From Pseudomaricurvus alkylphenolicus (lineage in GTDB: Bacteria > Pseudomonadota > Gammaproteobacteria > Pseudomonadales > Cellvibrionaceae), in the NCBI RefSeq assembly GCF_011683955.1, contig NZ_JAAQPI010000004.1:62001-126000 (forward strand): a stretch of 64,000 nucleotides of DNA. Reading direction: 5' to 3'. The translations under genes and the position numbers were made by a program. The notes beneath the pieces were generated by a model. The model did not search any database, was not told the DNA's origin, and saw only the letters and a list, made by a program, of their open reading frames with translations. Of the stretch, positions 1 to 7,080 are shown piece by piece; position 1 is the first letter of the stretch, and every line of letters starts with the position of its first letter.

Positions 1-407
1 CTCATATGGGCAGAGGCAACCAGCGGGTACTTGCCGCCGGGAATGTAGCAACCCACACTGTTCATGGGCAGGTTCTTATGGCCGAGAATCACGCCTGGAC
101 GGGTTTCCACTTCCACATCGAGCATGGATTCGCGCTGGATGCGGGCGAAGTTCTTTACCTGCTCCTGAGCGAACTTAATGTCGTTCAGGGTTTCTTCGGA
201 GAGGCTGTCGATGCAGGCCTGGATCTGCTCATCGGAAAGACGGAACGACTCAGGTGACCACTTGTCGAATTTTTCCGACAGTTCGCGCACTGCCACATCA
301 CCGCGCTCAGAAATATCCTTAAGGATATTCTCAACGGTTTCTCGCACTTGAGTGCTGGTCTGCAGCGCTACTTCTTCGGAAATACCTTGTTTCAGGATTC
401 TGGCCAT
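1..407 (-). CDS. HisD/HpsN-like dehydrogenase, N-terminal part (runs off left edge)
   Basis: The 135 visible residues are the N-terminus of a histidinol-dehydrogenase-family NAD-dependent alcohol dehydrogenase. The segment GCYIPGGKYPLVASAHM near the edge is the cofactor-binding loop. Its form is closer to the catabolic branch (sulfopropanediol 3-dehydrogenase, HpsN type) than to biosynthetic HisD, which usually reads PGGxAPLPSS; that comparison is from family knowledge. Start at ATG 407 is fixed by GGAGAAG six bases upstream. Two LacI-type operator copies lie 115-255 bp upstream, placing it in the left-hand regulon. No his biosynthesis genes are near, so a catabolic role oxidising a hydroxylated substrate is inferred. 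The zinc ligands are outside the window. Confidence 0.75.
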   Translation of the reverse strand, partial: MARILKQGISEEVALQTSTQVRETVENILKDISERGDVAVRELSEKFDKWSPESFRLSDEQIQACIDSLSEETLNDIKFAQEQVKNFARIQRESMLDVEVETRPGVILGHKNLPMNSVGCYIPGGKYPLVASAHM

Positions 408-520
408 CGATTGCTTCTCCAATATCTCTCGGTTATTCACGTTGTTGGGTAAAAAATCGGGTGCAGACAGGATCTGGGACCCGGAAACAGTTTTGCGTAT
501 AAGATTTTGGTACACACTTA

Positions 521-536
521 TTGAATTCGAATGCAA
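521..536. promoter_or_regulatory. LacI-type operator copy 1
   Basis: TTGAATTCGAATGCAA is a 16-bp near-perfect palindrome (one pair broken) with a central CG, the architecture of LacI/GalR operators. It lies 115 bp upstream of the HisD-like gene. The same motif recurs upstream of most genes up to 15.2 kb. The matching regulator is inferred to be the LacI protein at 5562-6677. Confidence 0.65.
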
Positions 537-644
537 CCTGTCTCGAAAAAAATGCGGCATTCCGAAACTAGCGGAGATGCCGCAAAAAACGATCAAGGAA
601 GATTACAGACAATCACACAACATGGACTAGGAGTTAACCATGAA

Positions 645-660
645 TTGCATTCGGATTCAT
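645..660. promoter_or_regulatory. LacI-type operator copy 2
   Basis: TTGCATTCGGATTCAT matches the inverted form TTGCATTCGAATTCAA at 14 of 16 positions. It is 124 bp from copy 1, in the same 400-bp gene-free stretch (408-807) upstream of the HisD-like gene. Paired operators at this spacing would allow looping; that is inference. Confidence 0.5.
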
Positions 661-750
661 TATTTGTCAAACCAACACGACTGTCAAGCAAAGCGTCTAT
701 TGCCGAACTGCAAAAAAACTAATACACGCCTAAGACCGGCTTATAACAGG

Positions 751-772
751 ATGCCCGGCATACGCCGGGCAT
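751..772 (-). terminator. Hairpin after bicupin gene
   Basis: ATGCCCGGC-atac-GCCGGGCAT is a perfect 9-bp stem with a 4-base loop, 36 bp beyond the bicupin stop codon on the minus strand. The T-tract after it is poor, so it may be a weak or Rho-assisted terminator. Apart from this hairpin and the two operators I see nothing in 408-807. Confidence 0.5.
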
Positions 773-807
773 AACGAGGGTGTACAGTAACCCTGGACTG
801 TCTGACT

Positions 808-1884
808 TCAGACACTCACCCCAAGCGAATCACCAACCTCGGGCGCCCAGCTGATGCCCGCGTGCAGATCACCACTGCTGGCAACATAGAGTACTCCGCG
901 CTCATCGCCGATATTCTCTATACGTCGATACATGCCTGCAGGCACCGAAATGGTGTCTTCCGGGCCCACCTCAAACGATTCTTCCTCGCCATCGGCACCC
1001 ATGGTGATCTTCCACTGACCTTCGCCCACTACCAATACTTGCTTCACATCGTATTTGTGACGCAGGAAGCCGTTGCCGGTTTCAGCAACAATGGCACCAA
1101 GACTGAACGAATGAGGATTAAGCACGCGAGCCTGAATCTCACCCAGCTCGTGACAACCCTCCCCGATCAGCGAATGATAGAGCTTCTTGCCGCCGTCGAG
1201 TGCGACATCGCGGAACGCTTCGGCATGCCCCTGAAACTGATCCACGTTGTAAACGCGAGCCTGCATTTCCGCGAGGCTGGTGCGGTTGTACTTCAGCAGC
1301 TCGGCTTCGCTCAATGGCTGCATCAAGTCCGACGCCTGCGGCATAACATCGCCGTTATTCACGTCCACCAGAGAGCTGTCGTGACGCAAATAAAATCCAA
1401 ATTCCGCAGCACCCTCGATGACATCATTGGCCCAGGTCACAAAACCGGGATCGTCTTCGCCGAGAAACGACAACATAAAATTATCATCGCTGCCGACGCT
1501 CTCAAACGCGCGGAAGGTGCCGGTGGGAATGGAGATCACATCACCGGGCTTAAGGATGGCCTCACCATCCTTGCCATCGTAACCCCAGAAGAAGCGCCAC
1601 TCGCCACGAAAAATAATAAAGACCTCTGCGGTCACGTGAGAGTGCAGCGAATTGATCTTGCCGGTTGGCAGAGAAACACCGCCTACATTAAAACCATGTG
1701 GCTCAACGATGTTAACCACCTGCTTTTCATTCTCAGCAACACCCGGCCCGATGATGCAGTAATTCATTTTGCCTTCGCGGCCAGGCAGGCGGGTATCCAC
1801 AAAGGCCTCCGCGCAGGGGACATAGTCGGCTTTTCGAACCACTCGCTCAGCCAGGGTATGCAGGGTGTTGCTCGCGCTTGTCAT
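808..1884 (-). CDS. Bicupin protein
   Basis: A 358-residue protein with two cupin beta-barrels. Cupin 1 (about residues 65-140) has LHSHVTAEVF, fitting the HxH(x)3E metal motif, and PGDVISIPTG. The later His of the second cupin motif is replaced (FRAFES), so the metal site may have three ligands. Cupin 2 (about 255-340) has RHKYDVKQVL and PEDTISVPAGMY and appears to have lost the metal ligands. Start at ATG 1884 is preceded by GGAG nine bases upstream; the reading frame is open further upstream but without a ribosome site. It is divergent from the SnoaL pair and shares their operators. The general shape recalls gentisate dioxygenase/quercetinase-like dioxygenases or isomerases; the reaction is not known to me. 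Confidence 0.8.
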   Translation of the reverse strand: MTSASNTLHTLAERVVRKADYVPCAEAFVDTRLPGREGKMNYCIIGPGVAENEKQVVNIVEPHGFNVGGVSLPTGKINSLHSHVTAEVFIIFRGEWRFFWGYDGKDGEAILKPGDVISIPTGTFRAFESVGSDDNFMLSFLGEDDPGFVTWANDVIEGAAEFGFYLRHDSSLVDVNNGDVMPQASDLMQPLSEAELLKYNRTSLAEMQARVYNVDQFQGHAEAFRDVALDGGKKLYHSLIGEGCHELGEIQARVLNPHSFSLGAIVAETGNGFLRHKYDVKQVLVVGEGQWKITMGADGEEESFEVGPEDTISVPAGMYRRIENIGDERGVLYVASSGDLHAGISWAPEVGDSLGVSV

Positions 1885-2135
1885 ATGGATAACTCCATTA
1901 ATATCTCTCTCAATCAATACACAGACAGTGCCTGCGGTTTCTAACGAAAACAAATCCCACACAGAAATGCAGCCGAAGTCTCAAATTTGGCAATCAAAGT
2001 GGAAAATGGCCACGAATTGCTCATCTGATTCAGCCTGAATTCATCTCAGTGAAACCGTATGATTATCTAATAAGCAATTGTTTTAGTTGAAATTTATTTT
2101 CAAATCCTGGTCTTGCTGGCGTTTTCTGCGCCAAA

Positions 2136-2151
2136 AAGACTTCGAATGCAA
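2136..2151. promoter_or_regulatory. LacI-type operator copy 3 (in 1885-2387 divergent region)
   Basis: AAGACTTCGAATGCAA keeps the core CTTCGAATGCAA of the operator. It lies between the bicupin gene and the SnoaL pair, 95 bp from copy 4. The rest of this 503-bp divergent region is AT-rich near 2060-2110 and holds no convincing gene. Confidence 0.55.
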
Positions 2152-2230
2152 AACAGTCTATCCCCAGCAACTTGGGTTTGGCAAGCGTTTATTGTCTCCG
2201 GACCAACATTCAAGGTCGCCAAGCGGCTCA

Positions 2231-2246
2231 TTGACTTCGAATGCAA
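2231..2246. promoter_or_regulatory. LacI-type operator copy 4
   Basis: TTGACTTCGAATGCAA is identical to copy 8 at 15163-15178. It lies 142 bp upstream of the first SnoaL-like gene and could serve both divergent genes. Confidence 0.65.
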
Positions 2247-2387
2247 ACAATGACAAAGTCCATCCTGATGCACCCTTCGCGATGGGGCTGCTACGCTGTA
2301 TTACATTCGGTGGAGTTACGAGGCAACCGGCAACCATGAGCTGGAACGCTCATCCACTGAAATCATCAAGAGAGAGTTGAAACGGCT

Positions 2388-3479
2388 ATGACTTCAGAAA
2401 CCAACGTTAAACCCCTGCCCGTCTCGCAGGTACACATGAAAGATATTTCCGAGCTGCTGGCGCCCGGGCCCGGTCGCCGTCAAAGCATGCAAGGGTTTGA
2501 CGACGAGTTTGTGGATATTGTTGACTACATCCTGCGCATCACCCACCGTATCTGGGAAGAAAAGAACGTTGGTCTGGTCTACGACTATTACTCCCACAAC
2601 TGCCCGATTCATACCCTGGCGGGTGAAAGCTATGGCGCTGAAGCGGCCGTGCAGGGCACCATTAAAAGCCTGAATGCGTTTCCCGACCGTATTCTGTACG
2701 GCGACAATGTGGTCTGGGGCGGCAATGACAAAGAGGCGTTCTACTCCTCCCACCGCATTACCAGCACGGTCACCAACACCGGCGACAGTGAGTTTGGATC
2801 AGCCACCGGCAAGAAGGCCACCTTTGTCACCATCGCTGACTGTGTGGTGAAAGAAAATCGTATCGTGGAAGAATGGCTGATGCGGGACAATCTCAGTGTC
2901 GCTCTGCAGCTTGGTTTTAATCCTCACGATGTCGCCCGCGCTCAGGCCGAAGCGGATCGACAAAAAAGTGAACACTTTCACGACTGGCGCCTGGGCGAAA
3001 TGGACAGAGTTCTGGCTCAGACCGCCCCCAAAGCCGTCGCGATTCCAGACAATCCCGCCGCAGATCCACAGGTGTATGCCGAAGCCGTTATGCAGGAAAT
3101 CTGGAACCGCCGAATGTTTGGCAAGGTACGCGACGTTTATGCCCACAACGCCGTTTATAACGGTCCATCCGGACGCCATTTGCAGGGCCACGGCGAAATT
3201 ATCGGCAATGTGGTTAACCTGCTGGCCGCGCTGCCGGATGCACGCATGAGTGTCGATCATGTGTGCGCCATTCCCTGTGGCGATGGAGGGACCGATATTG
3301 CCGTCCGCTGGACCCTGGCGGGCAACCATGAAGGCGGCGGCCTGTACGGAGCACCGACAGGGCGCCGGATTATGATTTTGGGCTCCAGCCACTGGCGTAT
3401 CTTCGACGGCAAGATCCAGGAAGAGTGGACCGTGTTTGATGAACTGGCGGTATTGCGCCAGATTTACGGAGGCGGTTAA
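2388..3479 (+). CDS. Two-domain SnoaL-like protein, paralogue 1
   Basis: A 363-residue soluble protein made of two SnoaL/NTF2-like alpha+beta cone domains. Domain 1 (about 45-190) ends with IVEEWLMRDNLSVALQLGF. Domain 2 (about 220-360) contains YNGPSGR and ends with IQEEWTVFDELAVLRQI. Such domains occur in polyketide cyclases, dehydratases and isomerases with a buried cavity, so the fold is clear but the reaction is not. No signal peptide is visible. ATG 2388 has AGAGAG 12 bases upstream. It is followed after one base by a paralogue, so the two are almost certainly co-transcribed and may form a complex. Two LacI-type operators are upstream. Confidence 0.8.
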   Translation: MTSETNVKPLPVSQVHMKDISELLAPGPGRRQSMQGFDDEFVDIVDYILRITHRIWEEKNVGLVYDYYSHNCPIHTLAGESYGAEAAVQGTIKSLNAFPDRILYGDNVVWGGNDKEAFYSSHRITSTVTNTGDSEFGSATGKKATFVTIADCVVKENRIVEEWLMRDNLSVALQLGFNPHDVARAQAEADRQKSEHFHDWRLGEMDRVLAQTAPKAVAIPDNPAADPQVYAEAVMQEIWNRRMFGKVRDVYAHNAVYNGPSGRHLQGHGEIIGNVVNLLAALPDARMSVDHVCAIPCGDGGTDIAVRWTLAGNHEGGGLYGAPTGRRIMILGSSHWRIFDGKIQEEWTVFDELAVLRQIYGGG

Positions 3480-3480
3480 T

Positions 3481-4446
3481 TTGAAGGCTGATTTGCAGCA
3501 GCCAATGCTGACGCTGGAAACACAGCTGCGAGAACAACAGGCGGTCGGCCGACTCTATGATACGGCCCTGCACAACGTGGTACTCCATCGGGATAGCGAA
3601 ACCTTCTATGGACGCGAAGCGGTGGTCGCCGATTGGCTGACCGAATTGCACAGCTGCGGTGAACAACAGGTGCTGGAGAGCGAGGCGTTTTCCGCTCCAG
3701 CGCCTAACGCCAATGCGCAATTGGTAATGACCCACAGCCGGATTTCGGCGACGCATACTGGCGCAAGCGGTTGGCTGCCAAGGAGCACCGGGAAACCGAT
3801 CAGCTATCGCAGCCAATCACTTTACCTGGTTGCCAATGAACGCATCGTCGAGCAATGGCGCTTTGAGGATCAACTCCATATTGCTCTTCAACTGGGGCTC
3901 GCCCCTGCCGACCTAGCCAAACGACTATCACCACTTAACGGCGGCCGTTGGCAATTGGGTGAAACGGCATCGGCTCAGGGGCAGACCGGCCCCCGAATCG
4001 CCGGCTTGCCCAAAGTTGACCACAGCGATGACATCGTCAGCCAGTGGGTCGATGCTTTCAATACTCATCGCTTGGATAGACTTGGTGAGCTTTATTGTCG
4101 GGATGCCGACTTGTCGGGTCCCGGTGGCCGGGAATTGATTGACCGAGCCGACATCACAAAGTTTTGGTTATCGCTGCAAGCGGCTATTCCGGACGGGCAA
4201 CTGCTGACACAAAACATGGTGCGGGATACGGATAATGGGCGGATCGGATTGCTGTGGAGCCTGAGTGGATTTCATACCGGCCCCGGTTTAACCCCCACGC
4301 CTAGCGGCCAGCGCCTGAGACTTTCAGGGTTAACCCAGTGGCAACTCAATGATGGAGGGATTGCGAAAGAATGGACGCTGTTCAACGAGATTGATCTGTT
4401 GCGACAGATTCACTCCGGTTCCCGACAGACGCCAAACCGTTTATAG
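3481..4446 (+). CDS. Two-domain SnoaL-like protein, paralogue 2
   Basis: A 321-residue paralogue of the preceding gene with the same two-domain build. Domain 1 ends VEQWRFEDQLHIALQLGL; domain 2 has LSGPGGREL and ends IAKEWTLFNEIDLLRQI. Start chosen at TTG 3481, eight bases after a strong GGAGG (3468-3472) that lies inside the end of the upstream gene. An upstream ATG at 3436 in this frame would overlap the neighbour and lacks a ribosome site. It is presumably the second member of a two-gene operon controlled by the operators at 2136-2246. The function is unknown, but tight pairing suggests a heteromeric enzyme or successive steps on one substrate. Confidence 0.75.
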   Translation: MKADLQQPMLTLETQLREQQAVGRLYDTALHNVVLHRDSETFYGREAVVADWLTELHSCGEQQVLESEAFSAPAPNANAQLVMTHSRISATHTGASGWLPRSTGKPISYRSQSLYLVANERIVEQWRFEDQLHIALQLGLAPADLAKRLSPLNGGRWQLGETASAQGQTGPRIAGLPKVDHSDDIVSQWVDAFNTHRLDRLGELYCRDADLSGPGGRELIDRADITKFWLSLQAAIPDGQLLTQNMVRDTDNGRIGLLWSLSGFHTGPGLTPTPSGQRLRLSGLTQWQLNDGGIAKEWTLFNEIDLLRQIHSGSRQTPNRL

Positions 4447-4500
4447 AAACAGCTAACCTCCGTATTCAATACTAGAAACCAAAAAAATACTGCCAACGCT

Positions 4501-4609
4501 TGTCGCCCTCTGAGCGGGCTGCTACAGGACTCCTTTCCCCCGTAGCAGCGCGCTCCGAGCGCGACCGATACGAAGCGCCAAATCCCTATCGCCCTCAAGC
4601 GGCAGCTAC
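4501..4609. repeat. Cluster of three REP units (GTAGCAGC family)
   Basis: Units at 4501-4525 (inverted), 4542-4566 and 4587-4609 (inverted) share the consensus GTAGCAGCSCGCTC-N-GAGSGCGAC, each an imperfect hairpin. They fill the gap between convergent genes. The same family recurs at 45606-45687 and as a half unit at 15442-15459. Confidence 0.75.
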
Positions 4610-4652
4610 CGAGCGCAGTGCCAAATTGGCTTAGGCAAGCACTATCCTGCCT

Positions 4653-5450
4653 TCACCCCTTGGCAAACTCTTCAACCAACCTGTTCGCACCCTGCAGCAT
4701 AAACGAGTGGTCAGAAGCCAGTAAGAATAAATTGGCGCCACGCTCACGCCATTGGGCGCAATCCTCGACGCGCGGCACAAACATGCCGACCGATTTACCC
4801 GCCGCCTTGCCAACAGCGCAAATGCGCTCAACCGCCTCAACCACCACAGCGTCATTAGGCGTCTCTGCGCCCAGCGCCACCGTCAGATCGATGCGGCCCA
4901 CAAACAGGCAATCAATGCCATCTACGGCCGCAATTTCTTCAATGGCATCAACCGCCTCAACATCCTCAATTTGCGCAATCACTGAGGTCGCTGCCGCACT
5001 GTCTGCCAGGTGTGATTTCATCGATTTGGTGGTATACCCCGCGGCCCGTGTCGAGCCGGCGTAACCGCGGCCGCCACGACCAAATCGTGCCGCACGGGAC
5101 AAGGCTTCTGCCTGGTCGGCGCAACACACATGCGGAATCACCACTCCGCTGGCACCGCAGTCCAATGCATTCAGCAATTGCGATTCCTCACTGGACGGCA
5201 CTCTGACCAGGGACGGCTTGCCCGCTGCACGCATCGCCATCAGGCAGGCATCCAACTCCAACCGACCAAAGGGAGCGTGTTCGGCGTCCAGGCAAATGGC
5301 GTCAAGAGGGGTCATTGCCAACACTTCACACACAATTGCTGAGGGGGTTTTCAGAAAGGTGCCGATCAGAGGCTCGCCTTTTAGCAATCGCTGACGGAAT
5401 TGGATGGCAGCGGATGTGGCATCTTGAGTTGGAACCGGGGCATCGGCCAT
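4653..5450 (-). CDS. HpcH/HpaI-family aldolase
   Basis: A 265-residue class II (divalent-metal) pyruvate aldolase with a TIM-barrel fold. It should cleave a 2-oxo-4-hydroxy acid to pyruvate and an aldehyde. Visible motifs: LIGTFLKTPS, DAEHAPFG, LVRVPS with the catalytic Arg, GRGYAGSTRAAGY, and AQIEDVEAVD ... FVGRIDL, which correspond to the Glu and Asp metal ligands of HpcH and KDR-aldolase (family knowledge). ATG 5450 is preferred because AGGAG lies about ten bases upstream; ATG 5459 is almost on top of that site. A LacI-type operator (5493-5508) is 43 bp upstream, tying it to the regulon. It probably performs the carbon-carbon cleavage step of this pathway. The exact substrate cannot be read. 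Confidence 0.85.
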   Translation of the reverse strand: MADAPVPTQDATSAAIQFRQRLLKGEPLIGTFLKTPSAIVCEVLAMTPLDAICLDAEHAPFGRLELDACLMAMRAAGKPSLVRVPSSEESQLLNALDCGASGVVIPHVCCADQAEALSRAARFGRGGRGYAGSTRAAGYTTKSMKSHLADSAAATSVIAQIEDVEAVDAIEEIAAVDGIDCLFVGRIDLTVALGAETPNDAVVVEAVERICAVGKAAGKSVGMFVPRVEDCAQWRERGANLFLLASDHSFMLQGANRLVEEFAKG

Positions 5451-5492
5451 GGCGGGCATTCTCCTGCAGATTCTTAGTGACTCCTATTTGAA

Positions 5493-5508
5493 TGTACTTC
5501 GAATGCAA
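5493..5508. promoter_or_regulatory. LacI-type operator copy 5
   Basis: TGTACTTCGAATGCAA, 43 bp upstream of the aldolase start. Its inverse, TTGCATTCGAAGTACA, matches copy 6 at 15 of 16 bases. Confidence 0.65.
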
Positions 5509-5561
5509 AATCAACCCATAAGACATCGCAGGAGCAGATTCGCCACCCCCGCTGTGATTTT

Positions 5562-6677
5562 CTATAGCTGCGCGGATTCTCCTTCCAGAAACACACCACT
5601 AAAGGTGCGCTTTTCCGGCGGCAATTCGGGGTTCTCCACCCGCTCCATCAGCATATTCACCGCCGCTTCGGCCATAATTTCCAGCGGTTGGTCAATGGTG
5701 GTCAAGCGGTAGCTGGCCCAGGCGCCGGTGGAGGTGCCATCAAAACCCACAACAGAGACATCTTCAGGAATCTTCAGCCCAAATTCGTGACGCGCCGCGT
5801 CCATACAACCAATGGCCATCACATCGTTAGCACAGAGTATCGCGTCGGGCGGCTTTCTTTTGCTCATCAGATGGCGAAATGCGATGCGACCACTGTCGTA
5901 ACCATAGTCGCCCTCTTCCACCGGCACCTTGGTTACACCCAGCTCCTTTAAGCGATTCAGGGCACCTTGGGTTCGCTGATTGCTGACCACGGAATCCGCA
6001 GGGCCGCTGATAACCGCAAAATTACGATGCCCAGCGCCGTGCAGCTTATTCACCAGCAGACGCTCACCCTCTTCCTGATTACAACAGATTGCACTGACGG
6101 GGAAATCCTGGAACGAGCGGTTGTAGAACACCAGGGGAACCCCCCGCTCCTCAAAAAACGACACCTGCTCTTCGGACAGACGGGCCGCCGAGATCACACC
6201 ATCCACCTGGTACTGCCAGACCTGGTCCAGCATTTTGTCCACGTCGCTTTCATGCTCCAGTGTAAACAACAGCACGTGTACATGGCGCTCATCAAAGCGT
6301 CGACTCAGCTGTACCAACAATTCAGGGTAGTTGAGGTTGGTCAGGTTATTGATGATCACCGCCACCATATTGGAGCGGCGGGTAATCAGGCTGCGAGCAA
6401 TGGCATTGGGCTGGAAACCCAACTCTTTGGCCACCGTCATCACCTTGTCACGCATTTTCTTGGAAACGCTGGCGCCCGGCTTAAAACAGCGGGACACCGC
6501 CGACTGGGAAACACCGGCCACTCTAGCGACGTCGTAAGAGGTTACGCGCTTGCCGCTCTCCGTCATGCCCAGCTTGGGGCTTTTGGTGCCGCTTTTGCTG
6601 GCTCTGCCCCCGCGACGGGATTTTGCACTGGTTTTTGCACTGTTTTTAGCAGGCGGCTTGGCGGTGGATTCAGCCAT
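5562..6677 (-). CDS. LacI/GalR-family transcriptional regulator
   Basis: A 371-residue regulator. Residues 1-42 are a Lys/Ser/Ala-rich extension not usual in the family. Residues 46-66 (TSYDVARVAGVSQSAVSRCF) form the helix-turn-helix, and NAIARSL (91-97) is the minor-groove hinge helix with its conserved Leu. From about 105 it is a periplasmic-binding-protein-like sensor domain (MVAVIINNLTN, ILCANDVMAIGCM, VSVVGFDGT). ATG 6677 has AAGGAG six bases upstream. It is divergent from the TonB receptor across operator copy 6, suggesting autoregulation. LacI-type operators carry a central CG, as in the repeated TTCGAA motif here, so this protein is the likely reader of all copies. A sugar-like or organic-acid ligand is expected but unknown. 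Confidence 0.92.
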   Translation of the reverse strand: MAESTAKPPAKNSAKTSAKSRRGGRASKSGTKSPKLGMTESGKRVTSYDVARVAGVSQSAVSRCFKPGASVSKKMRDKVMTVAKELGFQPNAIARSLITRRSNMVAVIINNLTNLNYPELLVQLSRRFDERHVHVLLFTLEHESDVDKMLDQVWQYQVDGVISAARLSEEQVSFFEERGVPLVFYNRSFQDFPVSAICCNQEEGERLLVNKLHGAGHRNFAVISGPADSVVSNQRTQGALNRLKELGVTKVPVEEGDYGYDSGRIAFRHLMSKRKPPDAILCANDVMAIGCMDAARHEFGLKIPEDVSVVGFDGTSTGAWASYRLTTIDQPLEIMAEAAVNMLMERVENPELPPEKRTFSGVFLEGESAQL

Positions 6678-6924
6678 TTTGACTCCTTGAATCAATATCC
6701 ACTGAATCCTAATTCAAGCAACCCGGGTGTGCAAACCCTGTTGGCACCTAAGCCCCAAGCGGCAGATGATTTGTGCTTATTCCAACTCGTTAGAAGTGCT
6801 GGTTAAGCGCCTTGGAATACCTATATATAGACTCCGAAGACATTCACAATTCTTTTTAACTTACTGATATATATAATATTTTCAAACACATATACCACCA
6901 AAAGCTATAAAATTGCATTTTTTA

Positions 6925-6940
6925 TTGCATCCGAAGTACA
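6925..6940. promoter_or_regulatory. LacI-type operator copy 6 (lacI/TonB divergent region)
   Basis: TTGCATCCGAAGTACA lies in the 403-bp region 6678-7080, 141 bp from the TonB receptor start and 248 bp from the regulator start. The surrounding DNA is very AT-rich (6820-6920, with TATATA runs), as expected for promoters, but I cannot assign -10/-35 boxes firmly. No other gene is seen there. Confidence 0.6.
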
Positions 6941-7080
6941 AATACGTCATAGTAATTTCCCGGTACGAGAGAACAAGTTTTCGACCAATGATTCCTGCTC
7001 CACGTCATAACGATCTAAGCTAATCAGTGGGGCGATCGCGGAATCCATCAAGATCCTTGGACAGCCAATTGGAGAGTCAA

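Noticed and set aside
862-1944. Long plus-strand open frame (360 codons)
   Set aside because: It lies antisense to the bicupin gene, has no recognisable domain and an unnatural composition; it is a shadow of the minus-strand gene.
5967-6806. Plus-strand open frame of 279 codons
   Set aside because: Antisense to the LacI gene, no motif.
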